NCBI GenBank assembly: GCA_036924085.1
Contig: JAVGWX010000007.1
Span: 74,415,948 to 74,479,947, forward strand
Length of the DNA: 64,000 bases
Source of the DNA: Ariolimax columbianus
Lineage: Eukaryota > Mollusca > Gastropoda > Stylommatophora > Arionidae
Direction: 5' to 3'
Part shown: one piece after another, positions 11,216 through 22,470 of the stretch
Position numbering within the stretch: the stretch's first letter is position 1
Layout of the letters: each line of letters begins with the position of its first letter
The notes under the pieces: generated by a model
What the model saw: only the letters and a program-made list of their open reading frames with translations
Told to the model about the DNA's origin: nothing
Database searches by the model: none
Translations under genes and position numbers: made by a program

Positions 11216-11537
11216 ATTAGTACTTGGTACAATGATGACAAGGCAGCGAGGAAGGAAACAACGAAGGCACGGGAAATTAAAAACCACTGAGACCTAGTAA
11301 AAACAGTCTCTAACCTTTCACCTACTACAACAGGGTCTGTTATGTGACTGCTTTTCCTTTTAACGTAAAATTATGTTCTGGGCCTTAGAATGCTTCATTT
11401 ATTATATTTTCCTTGTTGGATAAATTATTTTCTTTTTAAAAACTTAGGATAATTTATTGACCTTGGAATTGTTCAGTTATTATATTTTCATTATGTTAAT
11501 TTATGGACCGTATAATTTTTCATTTATGATGCTAACT
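11216..11537. other. No recognisable feature
   Basis: AT-rich sequence between a family B fragment and a LINE 3' end. Nothing was identified. Confidence 0.5.
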
Positions 11538-11955
11538 TCTTAACTTAATTTAACTTAACTGGTTTAGAAGGCTCTATAGAGTCTGTATACAACCAGGTTT
11601 TGCCCCAGCGCTGATACTAAAAATAATTGTAAATATCCAATCTAATTTTGAATGCATTAACTGACCCTGTCTCCACCACACGCCGGGGCAATGCATTTAC
11701 AAGAATTCAGCATTCTTTGACTAAAAAAATATGTCATAATATATAATCTGGACCTGTATTTAAACTATTTGAAGATATGCCCTCCTGTTCTTATAGCCGG
11801 TTGTACTTTGAAAAAGTTGGTATAGTCTAATTTGTCCTTTCCATTGATTAACTTCTAAACTTGTATAAAGTCACCTCGAATTCTTTTATGTTCTAGATAC
11901 TGAAGGCTGGTTTTCCGGAGTCTTTCCTCATTTCTACAATTCTGAAATCCCATGT
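11538..11955 (-). pseudogene. CR1-like LINE 3' end (second copy)
   Basis: This parallels 3913-4560 closely. It has AACTTAATTTAACTTAAC, then CTGGTTTAGAAGGC, a TGTATACAACCAG block, a decayed C-terminal coding part, and TCACCTCGAATTCTTTTATG (compare TCACTTCGAATTCTTCTCTT at 4526). It is 5'-truncated and shows how the LINE end looks without the MITE insertion. Confidence 0.78.
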
Positions 11956-12009
11956 TCTAATTGTTCAATGAATTTATACTTAGGATACTTGGAATCCATG
12001 TATTATAGT

Positions 12010-12530
12010 GGAAGAAGGAGGAGGTCTAACATTTTCTGAAGAGAGGGAGAGGGGGAACCGGTCCAACATTTTGTTACGAGAGGGAGAGGGGGAACCGGTC
12101 CAACATTTTGTGACGAGAGGGAGAGGGGGAACCGGTCCAACATTTTTTGACGAGAGGGAGAGGGGGAACCGGTCCAACATTTTGTGACGAGAGGGAGAGA
12201 GGGAACCGGTCCAACATTTTTTGACGCGAGAGAGAGGGGGAACCGGTCCAACATTTTGTGACGAGAGGGAGAGAGGGAACCGGTCCAACATTTTTTGACG
12301 AGAGGGAGAGGGGGAACCGGTCCAACATTTTGTGACGAGAGGAAGAGGGGGGACCGGTCCAACATTTTGTGACGAGAGGGAGAGGGGGAACCGGTCCAAC
12401 ATTTTGTGACGAGAGGGAGAGGGGGAACCGGTCCAACATTTTGTGACGAGAGGGAGAGGGGGAACCGGTCCAACATTTTGTGACGAGAGGGAGAGGGGGA
12501 ACCGGTCCAACATTTTGTGACGAAAAGGAA
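12010..12530 (+). repeat. 37-bp purine-rich tandem array (about 14 units)
   Basis: Units contain AACCGGTCCAACATTTTGTG and GAGAGGGAGAGGGG. All units are very similar, with a few T/G and A/G variants. The 37-bp period shifts frame each unit, so the three overlapping minus-strand open frames are by-products. More diverged, irregularly spaced relatives of the ACATTTTGTGACG core continue to about 13035. Confidence 0.95.
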
Positions 12531-13035
12531 AGAAGAGAAAGTCTAACATTTGGTGAAGGTCCAACACTTTTTTACTAAAGGGAAAGAGGAGAAAGTCTAA
12601 CATTTGGTGAAGGTCTAATTAAGGCGATGGGTAGGAGGTACACCATTTTGTGACGCAGGATAAGGTGGTGAAGGTCCAACATTTTGTGACGCAGGGAAGG
12701 GTGGAAAAGGTGTAACATTTTTGATGCAGGGTAAAAGGGGAACAAGTTCAGCATATTGGGACGAAGTGGCGGATAAGGGGGAGGGAGCGAGAAATTTCAA
12801 CATTGTGTGATGAAGTGGGGGAGGGGAAGTTCAACATTTTGCGACGAGGGACAGGGATGATTCGGTCCAACATTTTGTGACGTGGGAGAAAGTCCAACAT
12901 TTTGTAACGTGGGGGAGGGTGTGTTATGGTCCAACATTTCGTCACGAAATATGACGAGACGAAGGAGGAGAAGGTACGCCATTTTATGACGAGAGGGAGG
13001 AAAGAAGATCCAGCATTTTGTGACGAGAGAGAGAT
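12531..13035 (+). repeat. Degenerate flank of the 37-bp array
   Basis: The core CCAACATTTTGTGACG recurs at irregular spacing with divergent G/A-rich linkers (for example near 12675, 12870, 12892 and 13010). This is an old, eroded edge of the array next to a homogeneous centre. Confidence 0.8.
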
Positions 13036-13255
13036 ACAGAGTTGAGGTGAATGAAATGTAATGTTACATAATCAAAATTATAATCTTCTTTAATTTCCAA
13101 ATATTATTAATCAAGGACATTATAAGTTGAAATCTACTTTAAAGAAAAATTAAAACTGCCCTTTTATTGTTCCGTAACCAAGGTACAGGAAAGGACATTT
13201 AAAACGTTGGAATCGAAATGTCACACAAAAGTTATCAGAATCAAAAAGAGAGAAG

Positions 13256-13256
13256 A

Positions 13257-13304
<48 letters not shown>

Positions 13305-13330
13305 ATACATAATATAATATATATAGTTCG
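13256..13330. repeat. (AT)n microsatellite
   Basis: A TATATA run at 13259-13291 is followed by interrupted AT-rich repeats to about 13324. The upstream 13036-13255 shows nothing recognisable. Confidence 0.95.
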
Positions 13331-13535
13331 GTAACCTTGAAGGTCGTTGAGGCACCGTTAGTGCAGTTTGTCGAACCAGTTCACGCAAAACGTCTTGATT
13401 TTTCGACAGGTTATTTGTTTCACCTTCCCGTCCACTCTTTTATATTGTCCTCCCATCTCTTTTTTGGTATCCCTCTCCCAAGCTTCCAGGCATAGTGCCT
13501 TGCAGGACGGTCTTGGTCAGCCCCATTGATCGTGA
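13325..13535 (-). pseudogene. LINE 3' coding end, decayed
   Basis: The minus strand reads MGLTKTVLQGTMPG followed, with frameshifts, by KRWEDNIKEWTGR-like sequence. This is the C-terminal block of a LINE ORF. It matches 31.06-31.28 kb closely (MGLTKTIPQGTVPG, then RRWEDNIKEWTGR). An (AT)n run at 13540-13592 adjoins it. Confidence 0.75.
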
Positions 13536-13539
13536 TATA

Positions 13540-13541
13540 TG

Positions 13542-13592
<51 letters not shown>
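13540..13592. repeat. (AT)n microsatellite
   Basis: About 25 uninterrupted AT dinucleotides. Confidence 0.97.
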
Positions 13593-13593
<1 letters not shown>

Positions 13594-14385
13594 ACATAAA
13601 TCTTGTGAGAACTGCTGCTTGTGCCGAGTACATAACAAGATAAAGATACGAGAGACATAAAAATGCTATTCGATCTACTACGAATAGAAGCATATAACAC
13701 GGGAAGATCTGATTACAACCCAGAAGGAAGACCGGGCTTCAGATGACTTTACAGAAATCCAGTACAACAACACGGATTGACAACAAATAACGTAACACAC
13801 TTGGATCACGACAGGAAACATCAACTACCCATGACGCTTAGCGACACAACTGCTGCACGGGAAACTTATAGTAAAGTAAATAGACTTCACATGAAAGTGG
13901 GGTATCTGTTTTTCCAAAGAAAAATGGCAGAATAACAAAAATTGTGTATCTTGCATCCTCTGCATGTTTGTCTCCACACAAGCTAGCTCCCTGGTGCAAA
14001 GTTGATATATTTGGTTGGGGGAGGGGGGCGGGGTGATGGGCGTGTCGTGACGAAACCGTTGATAACATGGCCTGCAATCCAAAGTTGCTGTGTTCAGATT
14101 CTCGGAACAGTAGCATCCATACATAATAAACAGAAGGAAAAAATAAGTTCTAAAGTCAGATGTACTGGACCATTAGGCACAAATTTCAGCGCATAGCAAG
14201 TACACCGACTTAGGAAGAAACGCATCTATAATTCTTTATTAAAAACATATAATATAATACACACTTTTAAAACTAAACGTTGACTAAATAAGCTTTATCT
14301 CCGATATCAGTGTCTGCCGTGAGACTACCTTTACCCTCATAGGCTCAACCCTTAACACACACGCACACGCACATTTTCTCTTTTT

Positions 14386-14390
<5 letters not shown>
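13593..14390. other. No recognisable feature
   Basis: Open frames of up to 99 codons on the minus strand have no recognised domain. No repeats were identified. Confidence 0.45.

Positions 14391-14435
<45 letters not shown>
14391..14435. repeat. (TC)n microsatellite
   Basis: An uninterrupted CT run of about 22 dinucleotides. The 14436-14690 stretch that follows is unassigned. Confidence 0.97.
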
Positions 14436-14437
<2 letters not shown>

Positions 14438-14689
14438 ATCTATCTTTTTCTCTCACTTTCGCACACACATATAAACTGTATATGGGTGAATACACAGAAC
14501 AAGCTCGTCATAATGTGATTTATTATAACGTGTCCCCTAATAACACGATACAAAATGGCTCCCAGTTTGGTATGCTGAAATGAGTATTTGAAAAATATGG
14601 AATTCTTCTGAACACGTGCTTGCATTTAAACCATCTTACGAATGTAATACTTATTCTTTGACACTTTAAAGTAGATTCTTCGTTTCTTA

Positions 14690-14880
14690 ATGTAGGTTTA
14701 GTAGTTGAATCCATGCCGAAGACGGATGTGTCTGACCAAAAGATGCAAATATGGCAGTCAAACTGTAAACTAGCGACACAATGCATTCCGTTCTCCGGAC
14801 TACATCCTGCTACTTGCAAAGTCCTGTTCAAGCCTTGCTAGCGGGAGATTGAGAACAAAAACAGAAGAAGAAGAAGAAGT
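14690..14880 (+). repeat. Family B 3' fragment, plus orientation, (GAA)n tail
   Basis: Core CGGATGTGTCTGACCAAAAG, then GCAAATATGGCAGTCAAAC, CTGTAAACTAGCGACACAAT, GGGAGATTGAGAACAAAAAC and an (AGA)n tail to about 14879. It is 5'-truncated. Confidence 0.85.
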
Positions 14881-15094
14881 GGTTGAATCTCGAGCATACA
14901 AGAGTTTTCAATGAACGCGTTTCATTTACAATTCCCCATTCGTTAAGTTGTCCATGAACAAGATGGCGGTTTGATAATCAAAAAATAAGTGTACTTCCAT
15001 TTATTTTCTATAATTGAAGGAATACCAAATACAATATGTTTTCTCATATGGTCCACATTTTATACACACATTGATCTTCAGGGTATTACAACTC

Positions 15095-15515
15095 AAAGCC
15101 ACATTGCGGAGAGCACCAACAAATTCATCTATCTCGTCAGTATAATATTTTCAAATGGACGTAACGGTCCAGACTAACTTCGCCTGCGATGCATGACTTC
15201 CTACGTGTATTGAGTAACGGCAAATCTCCCTTGAAACAAAAATCCGCATTTACCAGTCTTGCGTGGCATCACTTCTGCTTTACGGCCCCGAAACCTGAAC
15301 ATTATTCAAACATGACATGTCGAACCTGTAGGTCTTCCACGTGCGCAAATAGCGACATATCTTGTACATCCAATAGCGTGACTATATCCGCAACGTGGAG
15401 GTTTCTGCTAAAACAGGCCTCCACGAAATCTCGGAAAATACTGGACCGCCGCCAAGCTTCTCTGTTCGGTCATGTCGTACGGCTGGACCCAAATCCACTC
15501 GTTATTTAGCCGTCT
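15095..15515 (+). pseudogene. LINE C-terminal fragment
   Basis: Across several frames the plus strand reads NKFIYLVSIIFSNGRNGPD, then LRLRCMTSY and, after a frameshift, ILDRRQASLFGHVVRLDPNP near 15440-15500. These correspond to the YLGS box and the RRRxxxFGHVxRLDP block found after the RT domain of LINEs. The remnant is non-functional. The sequence at 15516-15830 is unassigned. Confidence 0.7.
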
Positions 15516-15834
15516 GCTGCCAATAGGTATCCCAGCTGCATCGATGACTGATTCCAAATATGCGAAGAAAAGGTTCGGTTAGATAGAATTCTCTCCACCC
15601 ACTCGCCCCCTCCCACCCCTCTTGGCCGACTCCCTTCTGAACTGGTACCACAATTGGACGTTGGATTGGATAAAATGGGGTAATGCAGTTCGTACAATTG
15701 TTGACAAGAATTCGAATGTAACCATTATCAACATTTTGTTCCAACAGTGAACGCCTGACATAATGTCTACACATAGATACTTTTAAAACTCGAATATAAT
15801 TGTCGTATGTTATATATTTATATATAAACACACA

Positions 15835-16175
15835 CACGAGTCGTGTTCCACTGAAACTGGACCAAACTGGAACAAGTGAACATACGTACGATGCACATAA
15901 TGTCGGGCGTGTGTGATACGGAATCCGTCCAGAGTTGATCAGTGAGCGGTGATTCGGTTTCAAACAGCTGAATGACGTTGGCCAGTTGACATTCATCGCA
16001 GAATGCAGACCATGTATGGTGACAAAAGTGTGCCGAAGACAACAGTGAAGAACTGGACAAAGGCCCTAGAAGAACGTGAGTTAGCGCAACAATATACGCC
16101 TGACCTGGTCTCGGAAGATCTTTCATTAACTCACGTTCTTCAAACATCTTTGTCCAGTACTTCACTATTGCCTGC
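15835..16175. mobile_element. Mariner-like transposase N-terminal fragments, inverted pair
   Basis: From about 15985 the plus strand reads IHRRMQTMYGDKSVPKTTV then KNWTKALEERELAQQ. This resembles the helix-turn-helix start of mariner-type transposases (VYGDxxLSxxTVxxW). From 16165 the minus strand reads [22 protein letters not shown], the same region facing the other way, so the two segments form an imperfect inverted repeat centred near 16105. The 15841-15895 segment recurs at 26525-26582, and 15930-16045 recurs at 26950-27075, which shows one dispersed family. Confidence 0.6.
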
Positions 16176-16179
16176 TCAC

Positions 16180-16316
<137 letters not shown>

Positions 16317-16935
16317 TTGATATGATATGATATGGGGAAATACATTTCTAGATATCTACATTTACTTGCTTTTTGAATGTAGATGTAACTTGTATTTTTT
16401 ATCGTTATTATGAACACTTTGCCCCTTTATTGGGGTCTTATATACTTTGTTGTACAATACTTCAATGAAAGGTTGAAACATGATGCATATATTATAATTC
16501 TACGATATTCCAATTATAAGCTACGAAAGCAATAGGCGTACAACATATTGATATAAAGTATGATCTGAATGTAGACAAATTGTTAGAATTTTATTAAACG
16601 ATTATCTTCATTCGCGATTGGATTCTTTGAGCATCGCGTGTAAGAATATTGAGCTGCATTGTCTGTCAGCCTGGAATGTTAATTTTCTTTAGGGTACTGC
16701 TTTATGGCAACATTTTATACATTAGATCCGCCTTTATGCACTCCGCGTTGAAATGTGTATTTAACCTCACTGCAGGTAAGATAAAGGTAGTTCATAAGTA
16801 GATATTGCTGTCAGGGATGAAGCGTTAGAGACTTCAATGCAGTGTTTCCCAACCGCCAGTCCTTGAACCGATGCCGATCCACATGAATTTACTGCCGGTC
16901 CGCGAAAAAGTTATTGCGCCTGAAACCCTTAGCTG

Positions 16936-18044
16936 GGGCAGGGGGAGGGGGGGGGGTGGAAGAGAGAAGAGACTAACGTGTGGTCTGGTCTGGTAAAACA
17001 TTGTGGTAGGACAATATTAGTCAGTGTCAGGCAAAATATACTGACCAAGACCCCCAGCTCACTTCCACGCAGCAGCTCTCACTGGAAACGACTGTTTCAA
17101 GGTAATTCGGCTAACGAAGTGTGATACTGACGTGATCCTCGTAGTAGTGAGCGACACGCAGATGAAGCCGCGTATAGCAAAACCGCCTGGACGATCCGGT
17201 CCACCTCCACTAGCACAGCTCAGGAGGGGAGGTTAATAGTTGTCCATCGCAAGTGATGAAGACCACTCTCTTTGTTCAGCCGTGTGGACAGTCGTATCTC
17301 TTGCTGTGTCCGCTGAAATGGGTGACTTGCGCGGTGATTTGGATTAAAGTAAGGAAGAAACTGCGCCTTTTTGTCAACCTCACTCACAGAGCCTAAGCTA
17401 CTTTTTGCCAGAGGCAAGACATTCATCGAGACGACTGGAGATAGCATAGGATGCAGATTTTGCCTCAGGGTTACCACCGAAGCCTTTCCGTAAACATTAA
17501 ACCCGCAGGGTAGAAAGGTGGGATGGCATCTAACGCAGTTTGTCGTGCCTTTTCGATAACCACAAGAGGTCGTATGGACAACACTCAGCGTGTGAGTGGG
17601 ACTGGCATCTCTCCCCAGCTGTATTGAACTCATCATAGTAGCATCTAAAATTCCCACACGCCAATTTGCGAAGGTGAACCGGCAGAACTAACTCGTGAAA
17701 TACGTCACCGGTATAAGCGTGGTGCCATTCAGCAGGCGTCCAGACCAGGATAAACGGATGGAAGAAATCACAAAAAAAGAACGAAATAACAAGTGCAGAC
17801 GGAAAACAACACCACGTTTCAGTGAACACAATTGTAAGTCGTCGACTAGTGTGAATTCCAGGCAAATCCGTGGTCTAGCGGCATCCATAATGATCCAAAA
17901 CAGTAGAGAAATTTAGACTCGCAGCCAGTTATGGCGCCATCTTTGCCAGGAGGGGAGGAGGTAAGCTACTGCAAAACGCTACGTAACTTCCTTTCAGGGG
18001 CGGACATACAGTAATCATACTGATTGTAGGCATTCAACAACAAC
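16936..18044 (+). mobile_element. Family C copy inserted in the hAT element, itself split by family D
   Basis: It is flanked by CCCTTAGCTG at 16926-16935 and 18045-18054. The plus-orientation landmarks are AATATTAGTCAGTGTCAGG, GTAGTAGTGAGCGACACGC, CCGCCTGGACGATCCGGTCC and then, after the family D insertion, GGGGAGGAGGTAAGCTACTG. It ends at GTAGGCATTCAACAACAACC. Without the insertion it is about 383 bp, like other copies. Confidence 0.82.
17233..17946 (-). mobile_element. Family D copy inserted in family C
   Basis: It is bounded by CAGGAGGGGAGG at 17221-17232 and 17947-17958, a 12-bp target duplication. The body (minus orientation) includes CACACGCTGAGTGTTGTCC, GTTAGATGCCATCCCACC, CCAGTCGTCTCGATGAATG and CACCGCGCAAGTCACCC, and ends in CGATGGACAACTATTAA. 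It is strongly similar to 20679-21265. No coding function is recognised, although a 145-codon frame stays open. Confidence 0.82.
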
Positions 18045-18399
18045 CCCTTAGCTGCGGAGATAAACTACAGGCGATCTATGCTCTGATTGGCTAATTTAAA
18101 GCCTTAAATGACATCAGGTACACAAGTATCCTTACTTTTTGGACACAAGAGCTCATCTATATTTTTCGTGTTTGTTTATCAGTGTGTGTGGTTTTTGTTT
18201 TGTAAATGACTTTCTGGATATTTTTAATAATAGTTTTTCCTTTTATAATATTAAATTAAAAAACTAATACACAAAACACTATATAAATAATGGTTTTTAA
18301 TTTTGTCTGAGTGTACCGCGGAAAATGTGTCCTGTTATCAGTGGCCCGCAGCTGTACAAAGGTTGGGCAACACTGCTTTAATGAATGCACTATTGCAGA

Positions 18400-18976
18400 T
18401 TTCCCGTCTTAAGCAAGTTTTCTACATAGCGTTCCTTGCATTCTACTAGCATTTCTTCCGTTTCCCGAACTGTAGTTAGCAATTTGTATAATTTGAATAA
18501 GACCTCTGCTGAAGTATAGATGTCTGCTTTGATTAGTTATGCTGATATTCCACTGCTGAGATAGCACTATAGCTTTTTAAATTTCTTCTTTGTTTGGTTT
18601 CTCGCAATTAACTTGCAGCCTGGCTGTTTGTGGGATCGTGTGCAGTTGATCTATTTGAAACCTCTTCACGATGTTCTGACCATCTTTTCATCTATGTTTT
18701 TAATCAATTTTCTTCCTTAATTTCAATAAAATCTTTTACTTACTTATATTTTTCTGTTAATTTCTTTCGGCTGTTGTTTCAGTCTTTCATATTTCCTTTT
18801 GCTGCAGCTCTCTCTGTCTCACTTACCAACTCATCAATATATATTCTCTTGTCTCTGCTGATGCTGTTTCTGACTTCTTTGTTGGTTTGTGTACATTTCC
18901 TGTTCCGGGTTCTAGAATTTCTGGTTTTGCTTCTGTTCAAGTCAGTTGAGAATGAAATGTTTTTTTCAGAACGCAA
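18400..18976 (-). pseudogene. LINE fragment: endonuclease-RT linker
   Basis: The minus strand reads RKCTQTNKEVRNSISRDKR, YIDELVSETERAAAKGNMKD (18910-18780), then KRWSEHREEVSNRS near 18690-18640, NKEEI and IKADIYTSAEVLFKLYKLL near 18540-18490. This order is the segment between the endonuclease and the RT fingers of RTE-like LINEs. Frameshifts and stops interrupt it. A SINE fragment adjoins at 18977. Confidence 0.75.
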
Positions 18977-19115
18977 AGGCGCCCGGGTCGACCCAGCTTT
19001 GAACCGGCGAGGGAGAGGAGATGGCTACTGCCCTAATATAGCCAAGCCTTTGGAATGTGAGATCGCTAAACACCTCACACCTCTACGGCAGTAATGCTAT
19101 TGGTTACTTTACTTT
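18977..19115 (+). mobile_element. SINE family G, 5'-truncated 3' part
   Basis: It matches 28790-28935: GGGTCGACCCAGC, GGCGAGGGAGAGGAGATGGC, CTAATATAGCCAAGCCTTTG, TGTGAGATCGCTAAACACC, TCACACCTCTACGGCAGTAA, GGTTACTTTACTTTAC. The tRNA-like head is missing. Confidence 0.85.
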
Positions 19116-19379
19116 ACTCTATCTTTGCTAAAGTTTATGTGGTTTTTCATTTGTGTTGGCATTTTTTCCCCAAAAAATTTCTCAATAAATCTCGTTCCAT
19201 AAGGATTGTTAATTCGCTACAATAGAAGTTCATAACCATCATACATACAATTAACGAAGATACGGTTACTAGTGTGTGGCATTAAGGAGCACTGACTGAC
19301 AGGGTCCTCTCATCCTTTCTGTTCTTGTTGACTATAGATTGATAATGACATCAATCGAGGGAACAAAAACTGGTATTTA

Positions 19380-20010
19380 GTGGATGTAGTGTCCACTGAA
19401 TACCACAATTGGAGGACCTGGGCTAAGCAGATGAGCTGGTCACACAGTCATAGCAAAACGTAAAACAATCTTGACAGGATGAAAGAACCGTTACGACTGA
19501 CTATCAACATGATAAAGACTAAGTTCCTTCAACTCTGCACTTTTAACAACGAACAAATTATACTGGAGGGAGAGCCAATGGAATATGTGGATATCTTCAC
19601 CTATTTGGGTAGCACAGTTAACACACCAGGAGGTACAGATGCAGATGTAAGGATTAGAATTGGAAGGGCTAGAATGATATTCCTAACATTAAACAATATA
19701 TGGAGATCCAGGGAAATCAAGATTCAACCCAAAGTTCGAATATTCAGCGCCAATGTCATGTCGGGGCTGCTGTATGGTGCTGAATCATGGAGAGCGACCA
19801 AGACCATTCAACAAAGACTCCGGCAGTTCGTTACCAGATACAAGTGAAGAAAAATGGGCATAAAGTGGCAATACAATTTTAGAATAAAAACTTTTTGGAA
19901 AGAAGCCAACAACAGACGCTGGAACAATACATTTACCGAAGAAAGTTGTAGAATGATGCCGCTTCTGTCCCATTTCATACGTATAAATCGTGTAATGGTT
20001 ATCTGCACCT
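19380..20010 (+). pseudogene. RTE-like LINE fragment after the catalytic box
   Basis: A decayed ADD-box stretch (ADELVTQS near 19426) is followed by an open frame at 19479-19847: INMIKTKFLQL, then DIFTYLGSTVNTPGGTDADV, RIRIGRARMIFLTLNNIW and SANVMSGLLYGAESWR. These are the thumb and connection blocks of RTE-type LINE polyproteins (TYLGS...GGT...DVxxRIxxAR...LLYGxExW). A stop after about 19845 and poor continuation mark it as dead. Confidence 0.82.
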
Positions 20011-20100
20011 CTTGTTTATATACACAAATGAACACTGGATTTCTGCCGTAGTCTGTGGACACATTTATGCTTTGCGTATTGTTTTTTTAAACCAGCTGAT

Positions 20101-20361
20101 TTTTTTTGTTTTGTTTTGTTTTTGCGTTCGCCTTATTTCTCTTTTTCCCAAGGCGGTGTGCGTTGCACTGTGGTTTTTATTTTGAGCCTGTCGGCCCAGT
20201 GCATCCGACTTCAGCATGCATTTTATGTAAGGGTTTGCTTCCTCCTGAATTTTTCTAAGGGTTTGCTTCCCCGGGGTAACGGCCGGTGCTGTGATGGGGA
20301 TCGAACCCAGCACATTCGGGTCGTGAGCCGTGCCACTTAACCACTAGGCCACGCCGTCCCC
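20101..20361 (-). mobile_element. tRNA-derived SINE family A (full copy)
   Basis: It reads on the minus strand. The tRNA-like head has an A-box-like TGGCCTAGTGGTTAAGTGG and B box GGTTCGATCCCC. The body contains ATGCTGAAGTCGGATGCACT, and the tail is A-rich. A perfect 13-bp target duplication, TAAACCAGCTGAT, lies at 20088-20100 and 20362-20374. Such elements are transcribed by RNA polymerase III and mobilised by a partner LINE. Confidence 0.93.
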
Positions 20362-20678
20362 TAAACCAGCTGATTTAAGGCACAACAGTTCATAAGTACT
20401 TCCATTTTCATTTTAGTTCAATTCCGTGTTTGCCAATGATCTCTTTAAAACCGACATTATCATTCTTAACAGCTGTATTTCGTTCTCGCATCAAAATCGT
20501 CATGTTTTTCCTTTTCTTTGTATTCACGATGTTTTGAAAGTCTGGTGTCTGAAAGTCTTTAACTGAGACTTCTTTGTCTTTGATTGATTCATAACATTTG
20601 ATAATTGAAATCTAAATATTTATTGTGTCAATGTTTTGAATGCACGTGGTATAATTATTGATTCTACTGCCTCCCATT

Positions 20679-21265
20679 ACTTACACTTGTGTTCACGAAA
20701 ACGTGGTGTTGTTTTCCTTCTGGTCTGGTTATTTCGTTCTTTTTTTTGTGATTTCTTCCATCCGTTTATCCTGGTCGGGACGCCGGCTGAATGGCACTAC
20801 GCTTATACCTGTGTCGTATTTCACGGGTTAGTTCTGCCGGTTCACCTTACGAATTTGGCGTGTGGTAATTTTAGATGTTACTATGATGAGCTGAATACAG
20901 CTGGGGAGAGATGCCAGACCCACTCACACGCTGAGTGTTGTCCATACGACCTCTTGTGGTTATCGACAAACTGCGTTAGATGCCATCCCACCTTTCTACC
21001 CTGCGGGTTTACGGACAGGCTTCAGTGGTAACCCTGAGGCAAAATCTCCATCCTATGCTATCTCCAGTCGTCTCAAGAATGTCTTGCCACTGGCAAAATG
21101 TAGCTTAGGCTCTGTGAGTGCGGTTGACAAAAGGCGCAGTTTCTTCCTCACTTTAATCCAAATCACCGCGCAAGTCACCCATTTCAGCGGACACAAGTGA
21201 TACGACTGTCCACACGGCTGAACAAATAGAGTGGTCTTCATCACTTGTGATGGACAACTACTATT
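20679..21265 (+). mobile_element. Family D copy with 13-bp TSD
   Basis: It is flanked by ACTGCCTCCCATT (20666-20678) and ACCGCCTCCCATT (21266-21278). Its body is collinear with 17233-17946 read on the other strand, from the GTGTTCACGAAAACG region to TGATGGACAACTACTATT. A 131-codon open frame has no recognised domain. Confidence 0.82.
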
Positions 21266-21278
21266 ACCGCCTCCCATT

Positions 21279-22292
21279 CTATAATTGCTATTTGCAAATC
21301 TTTAGATACAGTTAGGTGCACACTGGTGTGTGCCTCTTTTTCAATGTGCCTCGAGGACAACATCATTTCCATCGTGTGATCAGTTTTATCCTTTCTATTG
21401 CACCTTGTTTTAACCAGTCCCAGTATTCCAAAGTTGTAGTTTCTCTTCACAACTGCGACCATACTCTTACAACGTCTTACAACATGCTTGACAAATTTAC
21501 ATTGCTACTATTCATTGCTCCGCTATCGGGCCCCGACGACACTCGGACGCCGTAATTAAATACATTTGTATTCTTTCTTCGTTATAACTGGAACAGTTTC
21601 TGTGACTTTCAGAACGCGTTCCAAAATTATGTTACGTTTGTTTTGAAGTTCATGAACCAACGATTTCAGCCAAAATCTCTTCTGTCCTATCGATACTTAA
21701 TACAGAACACCTGGCAGAGATGTAACTAGCGTATCCTGTCTGCTGTACATACCGCTGGAACACACCCATATTATTATTGTTGTTAAGTATGACAAGATAC
21801 ATTTATTTCTGAACTTGCGTTTTCTTATTCAATCCTTCTAGCTCCCCTTGGATCAATTAATTATGTTGGTGTCGTTCTTAGTTACTCCTGATGAGCTTGT
21901 TACTCCTGGTGATGTTTCTTTGGTGATGGGTTACAGGCGCTCTTATTGTATCCTGAAGTCTACTTAAGAAGGTAGATCTAGAACATCCTGACTTTGTTGC
22001 AACGCAAAATATTTTTCTGCAGGTTAACCATTTTGGTGATAAAAGTCGGTTTGAGTGTGTTTCATTCGATTCTGACGTTAGTCTTGGTTTTTCATCGATT
22101 CCTATTTTGGACCGTCTTCTTGAGTTCCTCCCCCTAACTCTTCACTTCACCGTGGGTTCGAATCCTATGCATGCCTCGTTAATTGTTATGTTTATTTGAG
22201 AGTGTGGGAACTATCCATCTTAATGTTCTCTCTCTGATCTTCAGGTGAATTAGTTGTAGTATTTGCCGCAGATCTGTTTGTTAGTACATTGG
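21279..22292. other. No recognised element
   Basis: A perfect B-box-like GGTTCGAATCC occurs near 22145, but no matching A box was found. The rest is unassigned. Confidence 0.4.
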
Positions 22293-22470
22293 GCGACTTA
22301 ATCCAAAGTTTGCAACGGAGATATCATGACTTAATACAAGGTTTGCAACGGAAACATAACGACTTAACACAAGGTTTGCAACAGAGACATAACGCCTTAC
22401 ACAATGTTTGCAGAGGAGACGTATTGCAGCTTAGCACAAGGTTTGCTGCGATGACATATCGATTGATATA
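22293..22470 (+). repeat. 33-bp tandem array (about 5 units)
   Basis: Units contain GACTTAATACAAGGTTTGCA followed by ACGGAAACATAAC, with 10-25% divergence, so it is an older array. The short ORF over it is a by-product. Confidence 0.88.

Larger units (their letters stand above)
16840..18375. mobile_element. Non-autonomous hAT element, split by nested insertions
   Basis: The left end is CAGTGTTTCCCAACC. The right end, complemented, is CAGTGTTGCCCAACC. Flanking 8-bp sequences are CTTCAATG (16832-16839) and CTTTAATG (18376-18383), a 7/8 match. An 8-bp duplication with CAGTG...CCAACC ends is diagnostic of hAT transposons. Removing the 1119-bp family C insertion leaves about 417 bp, too short for a transposase. 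Confidence 0.8.

Noticed and set aside
11980..12603. 207-, 157- and 121-codon minus frames rich in Ser, Pro and Leu
   Set aside because: Overlapping frames of the same 37-bp repeat. The array explains them completely.
18630..19094. 154-codon plus frame with hydrophobic segments, like a membrane protein
   Set aside because: It is the antisense of LINE endonuclease-RT linker sequence read on the minus strand (RDKRIYIDELVSE), running on into a SINE fragment.
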